Counted from the first letter of the stretch, positions 6,031 through 14,250 are shown. The stretch is 14,349 nt of DNA from Euryarchaeota archaeon UBA175 (GCA_002497895.1 DAFD01000051.1:21892-36240); one strand, 5' to 3'. Made by a program: numbers and translations. Notes: generated by a model not told the origin, from the letters alone.

Positions 6031-8883
6031 ATGTCCGATACCCCTCCCCCTCCTCCCCCGGGCATGCCTCCGCTCCCGCCTCCTCCACCCCCGCCTGGTT
6101 TCGATGCGAATGACGAAGAGGACGAGTTTAGCGAAATGATAGAACAGGAGTCGACTGAGGAGGAAGTTGAGGTAAACGAAGAATCTCCATTTGCGACACC
6201 TCCTCCCATTCCACCAGGCTTCGACATACCTCCACCAGCTCCACCGGGTCTCGATTTACCACCGCCAGCACCACCTATGGAACTCGACGCACCACCACTT
6301 CCTCCCGGAATGGAAGGCATCGCACCTCCTCCACCCCCTGGATTTGAGACGGCCGCTGAGGAAATTTCTGAGGCTGCGGCCGACGACGAGGATTGGCTAG
6401 CCGAAGAATACGATATCGAATCCTTCGATGATTCTCTAGCGGCGCTCGATGGGCTACTCGAGGAAGATAATAATGAGGAACAAGCTGAAATCGGCGACCT
6501 CAATGCAGCACTGGATACAGCCTTAGCATCGGAATCGAGCGCGGCAGTAGATAGTCCACAGGTGGATGACCCATTCGGAGCTCCTCCGCCTGCTGACCCC
6601 TTCGCATCTGCCTTTGAGGAAGCGATCGAAGAAGCCTCTCCTCCGAAAGAACCGGCGCCGGCACTTTCGAGCAATCTCAGACCAGCTGCCGAAGTCGACG
6701 CGATTCCCGGAGACAAATTACACGTCACTTTGAGAGAAAAGGAGGAATCAGTCCTCAATCCAGATGGTACGGTCCGCCAGCAATCAATAGACGGCGAACT
6801 CATTCTCCGTAACTCAAGTCGCAAGGACCGCGCATGGGACATCGAGGTTCTCTTACAGAATACAGGAGCAACCGATATCGGTGGCGGCGCAATCACCGTC
6901 CGCGAACTTGATGCTACTCAGACCACGAATCTCCCTTACACCGCCTCCGGTCCGCGGATGATGATTCTCCGGGAACACATCGACACCGAGCCGGAGCGGC
7001 CACAAGAGGCTAGTCTCTCGATGGTTTACTCAGAGCATTCTCAGGAGATTATCGTTCGCCTCAGCGTCGAGAATATCGCGCCAGTCGCGCTAATGGACGT
7101 CGTTGTGCGACGCGCCCTTCCTGAAAATTTTGAACTCTCAGAAGGACCGGAATATGATATCAAAGATAGCGAACTCATCTGGCGTATCGGGAGACTCTCG
7201 GTCGGTGAGAGCGCAACTCTCGAAATTGCACCAAGAGTCACCACTCGAACCATACAGCGCTTCGCAACAGGTACGGTAAGCGGCGCTTATTCGTGCGAAG
7301 CGACGGTTTCCCGAGCCCAGTTCGATGCTGTCACATCTCGGGCTCGACAATTCGGCTACGTATCTCCAAAGGAAGACGATCGGCCTGATGTTTTCCATTG
7401 CAAACTTGTTGTTGAAAATCGGTCGTCATTCGTTGTTAGCTTATCCGGTGCCACAGTGTGGTTGGCAGGCCGCAGTGATCCATTTTTGGAGATGGAAGAC
7501 ATCCGAGAAGACATTCCTCCAGAAGGACTCTGGGACTCTCTTGAAAAGCGGATTGAAGCAATCGACAAACCAAATTTCACTCATGAAATCAATTACTCGA
7601 TTTTGCCTCGTGCGAACGTCGAATCGACAGGTGTCCTTGAACTGAAGGAGAGGAGTATCAAGGTCCTCGACGCCGAGGTCAACAAGCAGTACAGCATCTC
7701 GCGTATCCGCTCTTATGTCCCCTCTGATCTTGAATGCATTACAGTCGTGGAAAACACTGGTTCAGCCCCGATAAATGTCATGCGCTTGCTTGACGACATC
7801 CCAGGAATCTTCAACATACCATCTTCAGATCAAGTCCGTATTGAAATCGAAGGGACGGACTTGAATCAAGATCAATATCGAATCGAGGTAGTTGACGGAA
7901 CTCAACTCGAAGAGCAACTAATATCTCCCGATTCTCAGGGCCACGCGCTTCGAATCACCGTTGGAACCTCGGCTCCACTTGGCTTGCAGCCAGGCAAATC
8001 TCTGACGATTAGTTACCCACTACACGCCGAGGATCCGTCGCCACAGAATGACAAATTGGCGGCACCGATTCGGGCCGATTTCAGTATGGAAAGGTTCGGC
8101 CCGGTGGCAACACGATTCTGTAACCGTGTTCCTATGATCAGAGTCGTTCACCGCCGAAGGCGATTCTCTACTGGTAAGGAAGTATTCCCGGCTGCCGGTT
8201 CGGGTCGTTATGAGATTCTATTGATGTTCCAAAACGACTCCGATAGCGCACTAGAGGATCTATCGCTGCACGATGTCGTGCCTGGCACTTTCAATATTGA
8301 GAAATCAACCGTGAGATCGAACCAATCTGGAGAACGCGTTATCGATTTCAGCAAGGAATCGGCCAGAGAGGGAACTCACGTCAGCTGGCCGATTGGCCGT
8401 ATAGAGAAGAACGAGAGGATCGAAGTTGTCTTCGAGATTCAGGGAGATTCCGAGAGCGAATACAAGGTGGCCGACGCACAGGATTACCATGGCGCCACCT
8501 TTGGTGATGAAGTCGATGAAGAACCGAATCTACCCGATTGGGTCGATGAGGCGACACGCTCCATGCCCGAGCCTCCTGTCCATGAGCCAGAACCTGAGGC
8601 AGAGGAAGTCGAGGAGGCTATCGATGAGGTTGCAGAAGAACCTGTAGCGGCTGAAGCAGAATCCGCTGATGATGAGTCTGTCGACTTCTCAAAGCCACAG
8701 GTGCAATCCATCGAGCCAGAGCGGGATGAGGTTGAACAAGAGGTCACTGAGGACTCAGAAGAGGCAGATGAAGACCAATCAGATACTCCAGCTATTCCAA
8801 CTCCTGACGTCTGTCCAGTATGCGGAACCGAGGCTGCTGTTGGCTCATCTTCTTGCGAGACTTGCAGTTTCCAATTCAGTTGA
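6031..8883 (+). CDS. Proline-rich, beta-sandwich repeat protein with C-terminal zinc ribbon (unknown function)
   Basis: 950 residues from the ATG at 6031; upstream GTG (5968) or ATG (5977) would add a Cys-containing stretch unlike the rest, so they are less likely. Order: 1-106 very proline-rich, with about seven units of the form PP-x-PPG-[FLM]-[DE] (ends at 11, 24, 64, 74, 84, 94, 105); 107-230 acidic, low complexity; about 230-430, 440-560, 560-690 and 700-805 beta-rich modules of DUF11/CARDB type, each with VENxxxxA...V..LP/IPG.F.. (LSVENIAP 345-351; VVENTGSAP 572-580; LMFQNDSDSA 731-740); 830-925 acidic linker; Cys4 zinc ribbon with CPVC (928-931) and CETC (942-945). No signal peptide or membrane segment is visible, so it is probably cytoplasmic although the beta modules resemble cell-surface ones. 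Possible scaffold; no function can be assigned. The emc3-like gene follows 76 nt downstream, after a strong hairpin. Confidence 0.9.
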   Translation: MSDTPPPPPPGMPPLPPPPPPPGFDANDEEDEFSEMIEQESTEEEVEVNEESPFATPPPIPPGFDIPPPAPPGLDLPPPAPPMELDAPPLPPGMEGIAPPPPPGFETAAEEISEAAADDEDWLAEEYDIESFDDSLAALDGLLEEDNNEEQAEIGDLNAALDTALASESSAAVDSPQVDDPFGAPPPADPFASAFEEAIEEASPPKEPAPALSSNLRPAAEVDAIPGDKLHVTLREKEESVLNPDGTVRQQSIDGELILRNSSRKDRAWDIEVLLQNTGATDIGGGAITVRELDATQTTNLPYTASGPRMMILREHIDTEPERPQEASLSMVYSEHSQEIIVRLSVENIAPVALMDVVVRRALPENFELSEGPEYDIKDSELIWRIGRLSVGESATLEIAPRVTTRTIQRFATGTVSGAYSCEATVSRAQFDAVTSRARQFGYVSPKEDDRPDVFHCKLVVENRSSFVVSLSGATVWLAGRSDPFLEMEDIREDIPPEGLWDSLEKRIEAIDKPNFTHEINYSILPRANVESTGVLELKERSIKVLDAEVNKQYSISRIRSYVPSDLECITVVENTGSAPINVMRLLDDIPGIFNIPSSDQVRIEIEGTDLNQDQYRIEVVDGTQLEEQLISPDSQGHALRITVGTSAPLGLQPGKSLTISYPLHAEDPSPQNDKLAAPIRADFSMERFGPVATRFCNRVPMIRVVHRRRRFSTGKEVFPAAGSGRYEILLMFQNDSDSALEDLSLHDVVPGTFNIEKSTVRSNQSGERVIDFSKESAREGTHVSWPIGRIEKNERIEVVFEIQGDSESEYKVADAQDYHGATFGDEVDEEPNLPDWVDEATRSMPEPPVHEPEPEAEEVEEAIDEVAEEPVAAEAESADDESVDFSKPQVQSIEPERDEVEQEVTEDSEEADEDQSDTPAIPTPDVCPVCGTEAAVGSSSCETCSFQFS

Positions 8884-8897
8884 GTGCAACAGAAGAT

Positions 8898-8918
8898 GGC
8901 TCACATTTCATGTGAGCC
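8898..8918. terminator. Strong hairpin between the zinc-ribbon gene and the insertase gene
   Basis: GGCTCACAT-TTC-ATGTGAGCC is a perfect 9-bp inverted repeat with a 3-nt loop, in the 76-bp gap. It begins 15 nt after the stop codon. There is no T-run after it, so it may be a terminator, an mRNA processing/stability element, or an operator for the insertase operon. Confidence 0.5.
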
Positions 8919-8959
8919 CAGCCGAATGCTTCAATTGAGTCCGATGAAGCGAGAGAACC

Positions 8960-9877
8960 ATGGCAGCACAGGCTGGGCAGGGTGGCGCTCAGAACCAAGC
9001 CATGGCTGGCATGATGACTCCGATGCTCGTCATTCTCGGATTCATGATTCTTCTTTCGATCAATCCATCATTACGTATCGGTCTTTCAGATCTGGCTGGA
9101 ACTGTGATCGAACCGGCACTTCCGTTCCATTCTGAATTCTTCGTGCCGACCGTGGCAATCATTGGTTCCTCGATCATGATTGTGAACACAATAATTCGAG
9201 GATTATTCATGGATCCTATTACTCAAGTTCACACGGCTCACCGGAACAAGCAGATTCAGAAGCAATTGCGAGAAGCTCAGGCCGAGAGAGATACGGCTCG
9301 TGTTGACAAGATGCGACGATTACAGATGGAGATGATGCCGGACCAAATGGCGATGCAATCGGCCATGATGAAGCCGATGATGTTCACAATTGTCTTCATC
9401 ATTGCAATATTCAGCTGGATGGCTGAGGCAGCTACCGGCTTCCGTGTAGATTACGTCAGTCTGCCATGGCAGCCGATGTGGGGAATGATGGATAGAGTGA
9501 TGTGGATTTTCCCAGCATGGGTTGTGACTTACATTGCGATGAGTGCACCACTAGGAAGAATCGTCGACCGTCACATCAAGATCATCAGATTCGGTCGCCA
9601 CCCTCTCATTCTCAAAGGCGATCCGATCCCTGAGCCTTTGCTCCATCTCCTCAAAGAGCAGACAAAGAAGGCTCCAGCCACGACTCGTCGAGGTCAGCGC
9701 AGGAGTCGAGATGGACCTCGCAAGCGAGGGCAGGAATCTGAAACTAAGCGTAGTGGAAATGTCCACGCTGCTCCACCTAAGGCCGGAACATCTTGTCCGG
9801 ATTGTAACTCGTTGTCTGTAAGCAGGACCAGTTCAGGGCGAATACGCTGTGATGTATGCCGCAATGAGTGGAGGTGA
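8960..9877 (+). CDS. EMC3/TMCO1-like (DUF106) membrane insertase with C-terminal zinc ribbon
   Basis: 305 residues. Hydrophobic segments at about 20-36, 60-80, 141-158 and 181-198; between the second and third lies a cytosolic charged helix (92-120, RNKQIQKQLREAQAERD...) leading to a very Met-rich segment (121-141, MEMMPDQMAMQSAMMKPMM). This layout is that of archaeal DUF106 proteins, relatives of YidC/Oxa1, EMC3 and TMCO1, which insert membrane proteins; the Met-rich stretch may bind hydrophobic segments of clients (inference). The tail (about 240-305) is basic and ends in a Cys4 zinc ribbon, CPDC (279-282) and CDVC (297-300), which is an addition to the core family. GAGAG lies a few bases before the ATG. 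cmk follows immediately. Confidence 0.88.
   Translation: MAAQAGQGGAQNQAMAGMMTPMLVILGFMILLSINPSLRIGLSDLAGTVIEPALPFHSEFFVPTVAIIGSSIMIVNTIIRGLFMDPITQVHTAHRNKQIQKQLREAQAERDTARVDKMRRLQMEMMPDQMAMQSAMMKPMMFTIVFIIAIFSWMAEAATGFRVDYVSLPWQPMWGMMDRVMWIFPAWVVTYIAMSAPLGRIVDRHIKIIRFGRHPLILKGDPIPEPLLHLLKEQTKKAPATTRRGQRRSRDGPRKRGQESETKRSGNVHAAPPKAGTSCPDCNSLSVSRTSSGRIRCDVCRNEWR
9870..9877 (+). promoter_or_regulatory. Shine-Dalgarno of cmk overlapping the insertase stop
   Basis: GGAGGTGA is an exact match to the complement of the archaeal 16S 3' end, 4 nt before the cmk ATG at 9882. Its last three bases are the TGA stop of the insertase, so the two genes are coupled, and the ATG at 9882 rather than the upstream ATG at 9849 is the true cmk start. 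Confidence 0.8.
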
Positions 9878-9881
9878 GCGG

Positions 9882-10418
9882 ATGGTACACATCACCATCA
9901 GTGGCGCACCAGGAAGCGGAACTTCGACTCTTGTATCCAAGATTCGCGAGTCGACAGGTTGGGAATCACTCAACGGCGGTGAGGTGTTCCGTGCAGAAGC
10001 CACCCGCCGAGGTCTACCAGTAGTCGAATTCAGTGAATTGTGCAAGACTGACCTCGATGTCGATCGTTCGTTAGATACACTTCTGCGCGATGCAATGACT
10101 CGCGAAAACGGCCCTCAAATCATTGAGAGTCGCCTTTCAGGATGGTGGGCGCACGAACTCGAGATTGATTGCCACAGGGTATGGATTGCAACCTCCGATG
10201 AGGAACGCGCCCGCCGTGTGCAGAACCGTGAGGGCGGTAGCTTCGAAGAGCGTCTCGCGGAATCAAGCGCTCGTCAAAGTGCTGACAAAGAACGTTACCG
10301 AATCCTCTATGGAATCGACCTCGACGACATGACTCCATACAACCTCGTCGTCGATGCAAATGATTTGAGCGCTGACGATGTCTTCACAATAGTCAGCGCA
10401 GCAATTCAAGGAGAGTGA
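9882..10418 (+). CDS. cmk: Cytidylate kinase (archaeal type)
   Basis: 178 residues. Phosphorylates CMP (and dCMP) with ATP in the cytoplasm. P-loop GAPGSGTST (8-16), in which Thr14 replaces the usual Lys, as in archaeal cytidylate kinases; ESRLSGWWAH (82-91); RVQNREG lid-like segment (112-118); RYRILYGIDLDDM (138-150) and YNLVVDA (153-159), a block found at the C-terminal part of this family. The length fits the family (about 180). It sits 3 nt after the insertase stop and 4 nt before cbf5, so the three form one operon. Confidence 0.9.
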   Translation: MVHITISGAPGSGTSTLVSKIRESTGWESLNGGEVFRAEATRRGLPVVEFSELCKTDLDVDRSLDTLLRDAMTRENGPQIIESRLSGWWAHELEIDCHRVWIATSDEERARRVQNREGGSFEERLAESSARQSADKERYRILYGIDLDDMTPYNLVVDANDLSADDVFTIVSAAIQGE

Positions 10419-10422
10419 ATAT

Positions 10423-11388
10423 ATGATAATCCTCGATGAGAAGGCCACTACAGACTCCAAAAACGGCTGTAAACCATCAGAAAGAACCCTTGAGCAATTG
10501 CTCGATGCAGGCGTCATTCTTGTTGACAAGCCGCGAGGGCCATCCAGTCATCAACTCACGGCTTGGGCACGTGAAATGCTTGGAATCCAGCGATTAGGTC
10601 ACGGAGGAACCCTCGATCCATTCGCTACAGGACTCCTAACCATGCTCTGTGGTAAGTCAACTAGACTGACCGAAATGGTCCTCACTGGAGACAAGCGCTA
10701 CATCGCAGTGCTTCGTTTTGCCCGTGAAGTCACACAAGAAGAATTAGCAAATCTTCTCGAATCACTCCAAGGTGAAATCTACAATGTTCCACCTCTAGAA
10801 TCTGCAGTCAAGGTCCGTGTCCGAACTCGAATTCTCCATGATATACGAATTATCGACGCGGACGATGAATCCCGTACAACCGCAGTAACAATCACCTGCA
10901 ACGCTGGTACCTACATCCGAACTCTTGCCCGAGATTTCGGACTAATGCTCGATACCGGTTGCGAACTCCTAGAACTTCATCGTGACCAAACCGGTTCGTT
11001 CGATCAATCAAATGCATGCACAATGCAGCAATTGACCGATGCAGTATTCCTCTGGCGTGAGCACGAGGATGATCGCGCCTTGCGTCAGCTCATAGCGCCA
11101 GTAGAAGCGATTCTTGGTCACCTTCCACGCATTGTCGTCAAAGACGGCGCAGCCGCAGCGATTTCACACGGAGCAGCCCTAGCACGGCCCGGTGTAGTAA
11201 GTCTAAGTGAAGGTATTGAAAGAGGTGATTTAGTGGTTCTTGAGAGTCTCAAAGGAGAGGCAGTCGCACTCGCTGAAACAAATTCCGCAGCATCGAAAAT
11301 AGCATCGATGCAACACGGAGAAGTAGCCCGACCGAAGGTCGTTTTGATGCAAGTGGGAGTCTATCCGCAGACCTGGTCGAAGGAATGA
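10423..11388 (+). CDS. cbf5: tRNA/rRNA pseudouridine synthase Cbf5 (dyskerin/TruB family) with PUA domain
   Basis: 321 residues. Catalytic motif LGHGGTLDPFATGLL (58-72) with the nucleophile Asp65; KRYIAVLRF (91-99) supplies the conserved Tyr; PPLESAVKVRVR (123-134) and CNAGTYIRTLARDFG (159-173) are further TruB-family motifs. The PUA domain is at about 235-315 (IVVKDGAAAAISHGAALARPGV ... RPKVVLMQVGVYPQTW). Archaeal Cbf5 acts with H/ACA guide RNAs and Nop10, Gar1, L7Ae, and can also modify tRNA U55. AAGGAG lies 9 nt before the ATG. The insertase-cmk-cbf5 order is common in archaeal genomes. Its stop is 2 nt from the stop of a small opposing ORF. Confidence 0.93.
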   Translation: MIILDEKATTDSKNGCKPSERTLEQLLDAGVILVDKPRGPSSHQLTAWAREMLGIQRLGHGGTLDPFATGLLTMLCGKSTRLTEMVLTGDKRYIAVLRFAREVTQEELANLLESLQGEIYNVPPLESAVKVRVRTRILHDIRIIDADDESRTTAVTITCNAGTYIRTLARDFGLMLDTGCELLELHRDQTGSFDQSNACTMQQLTDAVFLWREHEDDRALRQLIAPVEAILGHLPRIVVKDGAAAAISHGAALARPGVVSLSEGIERGDLVVLESLKGEAVALAETNSAASKIASMQHGEVARPKVVLMQVGVYPQTWSKE

Positions 11389-11390
11389 GA

Positions 11391-11528
11391 TCACTGCGTC
11401 TCATGCTCTTCGTAGATCCACTCATCAGTCTCAATACGGACCTTTAGCTTCATCATCGCAAACACACACCACCGGCTCGTTGGACGAGCGCGGTAAGCCA
11501 TTTTGGCGGTTGATTCAGGTATAACCAT
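11391..11528 (-). CDS. Small protein, 45 residues, unknown
   Basis: A minus-strand ORF in the 224-bp gap between cbf5 and the CARDB surface gene. The sequence starts MVIPESTAKMAYRARPTSRW and ends in a short charged segment (MKLKVRIETDEW...EEHETQ). It has normal amino-acid composition and no repeated junk, and a GATAAAC-like AT-rich box about 20 nt upstream of the ATG. Nothing in the sequence identifies a function or family. It could be a chance frame, but it is the only protein-like frame here. Confidence 0.4.
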   Translation of the reverse strand: MVIPESTAKMAYRARPTSRWCVFAMMKLKVRIETDEWIYEEHETQ

Positions 11529-11612
11529 TACCCGATTTTCAACGTTTATCGGCCGGACGGATGGTTTGTAGGGCTAAACTCTGGGTTTTCCATCTTGATG
11601 ATGAAATCGAGC

Positions 11613-13988
11613 TCATTTCTTCCGGAATGGTTTGCGTACTCGACCAGGTCCCATCTGCAATGCAGCGATTGAGATGGCTATCACACCAATCGAGGCTACA
11701 ATGATTGCAGGGCCGCGATCGACATCGCTTGAGCCGCCACCTGCGTTATCTCGGGCCTCTGAATCGATCGAGATACTCAATTCGTTATTCTCCTCGTTCG
11801 ACTCTTCTATCGATGCGGTGCCGTCGGCCATTGCTCTGATTACGACCGTGCCTGAATTTGTGACCTGTGTATCACAGTTAGCAATCGCTAGGCCCCCTGG
11901 TGCGATGCTGTCAATCATTGTTGATCCGACAAGTAAACCATCGACCCAGCATCGTACATCTATAGCATCGCCAACTCCCCAACCTTCGTTGCGTACATAC
12001 ACCTTGAGTTGGACAACATCTCCCTCATCGACGCCTGCGACCGAGATCCCACCCCTCCAAATCTCAATATTCTCAATTGTGAGGTCCGGTTGTGCTGTGA
12101 CAATGACTTCTATACTCTGAACCTCGGTGTATGTTCCATCAGTCACTGTGAGTTCCACTGTGTGAGTTCCAGGCTCGACTGGAGTTAGAATGAGGTCGCC
12201 GGCCGAATCAACGTTAGCCCAAGACCTCGATGTAGAAATCGTCAGTTCGGTGGTGTCAGGGTCGGTGATTTCGAGGTCGATTACACGAGTTTGACCCAGA
12301 TCGATGTATGTTGAGACAGGTAGCCCTTCGATTGTAGGAGAATCTTCGACACCAGCGATATCCACATTGAATGCACCTTCCCAGGAATTTCCTGAGGCGT
12401 CGAGAACTTGTACGCTAATTCGAGCCTCACCGCTCGCATCGGCGTGTGGTTGAACTCGGATATCGCCACCTTGTGCAGATACATCGAGGATATCGTTCGA
12501 ATCTGTCCAGGCCCGCACCTCAAGGTCTTCCCATTCAGTTCGGTCATCCTCACACCTGCTTGCCATTGGGATTAGAGAGCCACCGCCATCCTCTACCAAT
12601 TCGATGTTGGATGGGGCTGAGCAAGTTACATCGAGATCCCATTCCAAGTGGTAACCTCCGACTATCGACATTGACTCGATATGGACTACAGTGGTCTCAG
12701 CGAGTCCGTTAGACGACCATTGGAAGCGAGCAGCCACACCGACTTCGAGTGCTTCACTAGATCCTGGTAAAGCGTGTCCAATCGGCACCTGAAACGCGAA
12801 TTCTCCTAATGAAATCTCAACTTGGCTCACAAGTGTGTTTCCGATGGCAAAGCGTACGGTACTGTATCCTGGAGCGAGGCCATCGACCGCTCCTGCGACA
12901 GAACCGTAGACCTCAAGATACGGGTCATTGACATCGACGCGAGCCATCTCAATACAACCGTCATAGATTGTAATTCTAACCGAATTTGTTACATCGCGTT
13001 CGGCCAGTAAATCTCCGTTATCATAGGTCTGAAAGTTTTCCATTGATGTGTGTCCTTGTGGCATTGCTTCAATGGTGAAATTACCTTCGCCAAAAACATG
13101 GATTCTCCCCAATTCTTGGTCATAAGGAACTTCTACCTCGAAATCCCAAGTTCCTTGAGTGCCACTATCCGGAGTTAATCCACAATTCTCAACAGAAAGG
13201 CCAGAATGTGTTCCATCATAAGGCCCGAAATCGAGTACAGGTAGGCTCTGCCCGGACTTCTCGTGAATTGCCTTGACTGTCTCAAATGAATACCATGGTT
13301 GGTGATACTTGACACGGATGCCCACTGCATCAACACGAACCTCTGAATCGTCTGGAGCACCGTCTGAGACATAATCTACGACGATTGTCGAATCTGCCAA
13401 ATCACTCCATGTCCATTCCTGTAGATTATCGATATTCTCGACAATCGGTGTGGTCATCCGATTTACCGGACCAAAGGTCCGAGCTATTGTACGTACAAGC
13501 CTCTCAGGACCATTTGCTTCAATCGTTATACGAATCTCATCCGATGGAAGTGCGTCTGGTATGGAGATGTGTAGAATCATAGAAACATTCGCGATCTCAC
13601 GCGTGTGTAGCCCCTCGAAGTCATAGCCAGAGAGGGCGATGTCTGGGCCTTTTGACCAGGTGTAGGATCCATCAGGCTCTCCCAGTGTTGAATTGGAGTC
13701 AGTGGGACTGTATGTTGCCCAAGCGGTGTGACTTTGGAAATTGTCAGGCCTGTCATGTGTAAATGACAACTCACCATCCGCAATCATTCCGGTACTGTGC
13801 TCGGCAGAATCTTCAGAGAAGGCCTTCATAGTAGTGAGATCCCAAGCATTCGTATCGTCGAAAGCACCCGCTTCCAGTAATTCGATTCTCTCGGACTCGA
13901 TAACGGTGTCAGCACTCGCCAGTGGAGCAAGAATTGCTAGTAATGCTAGCAGTGCCAGAGTCGTGCTGGCAATGACGGCTCGCCCCAT
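11613..13988 (-). CDS. Surface-anchored protein with Ig-like and CARDB domains
   Basis: 791 residues. Residues 1-26 are a signal peptide (hydrophobic core, ASA-D cleavage). Residues about 27-230 and 231-455 form large beta-rich domains of no recognised family; about 550-632 is a cadherin/Ig-like domain (ITDPDTTELTIS...VELTVTDGTYTEVQSIEV); about 633-745 is a CARDB domain (PDLTIENIEIWRGG...VYVRNEGWGVGDAIDV...ESNEENNELSI). A Gly/Ser linker is followed by a membrane segment (760-778) and a short basic tail (RVRKPFRKK), so the protein sits on the outer face with its C terminus inside. Cysteine pairs C456/C479 and C680/C705 could be disulfides. Function unknown; adhesion or envelope architecture is inferred. 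The start is preceded by tRNA-His on the opposite strand. Confidence 0.9.
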   Translation of the reverse strand: MGRAVIASTTLALLALLAILAPLASADTVIESERIELLEAGAFDDTNAWDLTTMKAFSEDSAEHSTGMIADGELSFTHDRPDNFQSHTAWATYSPTDSNSTLGEPDGSYTWSKGPDIALSGYDFEGLHTREIANVSMILHISIPDALPSDEIRITIEANGPERLVRTIARTFGPVNRMTTPIVENIDNLQEWTWSDLADSTIVVDYVSDGAPDDSEVRVDAVGIRVKYHQPWYSFETVKAIHEKSGQSLPVLDFGPYDGTHSGLSVENCGLTPDSGTQGTWDFEVEVPYDQELGRIHVFGEGNFTIEAMPQGHTSMENFQTYDNGDLLAERDVTNSVRITIYDGCIEMARVDVNDPYLEVYGSVAGAVDGLAPGYSTVRFAIGNTLVSQVEISLGEFAFQVPIGHALPGSSEALEVGVAARFQWSSNGLAETTVVHIESMSIVGGYHLEWDLDVTCSAPSNIELVEDGGGSLIPMASRCEDDRTEWEDLEVRAWTDSNDILDVSAQGGDIRVQPHADASGEARISVQVLDASGNSWEGAFNVDIAGVEDSPTIEGLPVSTYIDLGQTRVIDLEITDPDTTELTISTSRSWANVDSAGDLILTPVEPGTHTVELTVTDGTYTEVQSIEVIVTAQPDLTIENIEIWRGGISVAGVDEGDVVQLKVYVRNEGWGVGDAIDVRCWVDGLLVGSTMIDSIAPGGLAIANCDTQVTNSGTVVIRAMADGTASIEESNEENNELSISIDSEARDNAGGGSSDVDRGPAIIVASIGVIAISIAALQMGPGRVRKPFRKK

Positions 13989-14060
13989 CGACTTGCAACG
14001 GCCGAGAGCAGCGCTTGAATCCGTTGGTCACCAGCGTCTCGCCTTCATCACGCGGAACGC

Positions 14061-14069
14061 TTGAAATAC
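14061..14069 (+). promoter_or_regulatory. Promoter box of tRNA-His (TTGAAATAC)
   Basis: Same 9-mer as at tRNA-Glu, here 26 nt before the tRNA 5' end. A copy of AGCGCTTGAAT, found also at tRNA-Glu, lies at 14010-14020. Confidence 0.6.
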
Positions 14070-14095
14070 GGTCTGTCGGTGGCCCGCTTGCATAC

Positions 14096-14171
14096 GGCTG
14101 TGGTAGTGTAGCGGTTAGCACGGTGGGTTGTGGTCCCGCCGGCCCGGGTTCAAGTCCCGGCCACGGCCCCA
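14096..14171 (+). tRNA. tRNA-His (anticodon GTG), G-1 and CCA encoded
   Basis: Acceptor GCTGTGG (14097-14103) pairs with CCACGGC (14161-14167), with one T-G pair. The extra 5' G at 14096 (G-1) pairs with discriminator C at 14168, the identity element for histidyl-tRNA synthetase. Anticodon stem GTGGG/CCCGC closes loop TTGTGGT with anticodon GTG at 14130-14132. T arm CCGGG-TTCAAGT-CCCGG. CCA is encoded at 14169-14171. No intron. Confidence 0.97.
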
Positions 14172-14201
14172 TTTTCTCTTCTATTCGATTGTAGAAAATG
14201 G
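14172..14201 (+). terminator. T-rich trailer with inverted repeat after tRNA-His
   Basis: The tRNA is followed by TTTTCTCTTCT. CCATTTTCT (14169-14177) is perfectly complementary to AGAAAATGG (14193-14201). The pyrimidine run fits archaeal termination; the repeat uses the CCA end itself. Confidence 0.4.
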
Positions 14202-14250
14202 ACTTGTAAATTCAACTATGAGTGATATTCAAACGGTAATCGATGTGCAT

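Noticed and set aside
5931..6896. 321-codon minus-strand frame, Gly/Ser-rich
   Set aside because: It is the complement of the proline codons and acidic codons of the real plus-strand gene; long antisense frames are expected over such sequence.
11385..11447. 20-codon plus-strand frame starting in an ATGA overlap with the cbf5 stop
   Set aside because: Very short, and it lies opposite the better minus-strand 45-codon frame. Only the ATGA junction supports it.
11632..12120. 162-codon plus-strand frame
   Set aside because: It lies inside the CARDB surface protein gene, whose signal peptide, domains and membrane anchor are coherent. The frame is Ser/Thr/Pro-rich shadow.
14096..14201. tRNA-His 3' end as an integration (att) site
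   Set aside because: No integrase gene and no second copy of the tRNA 3' end are visible in the window.
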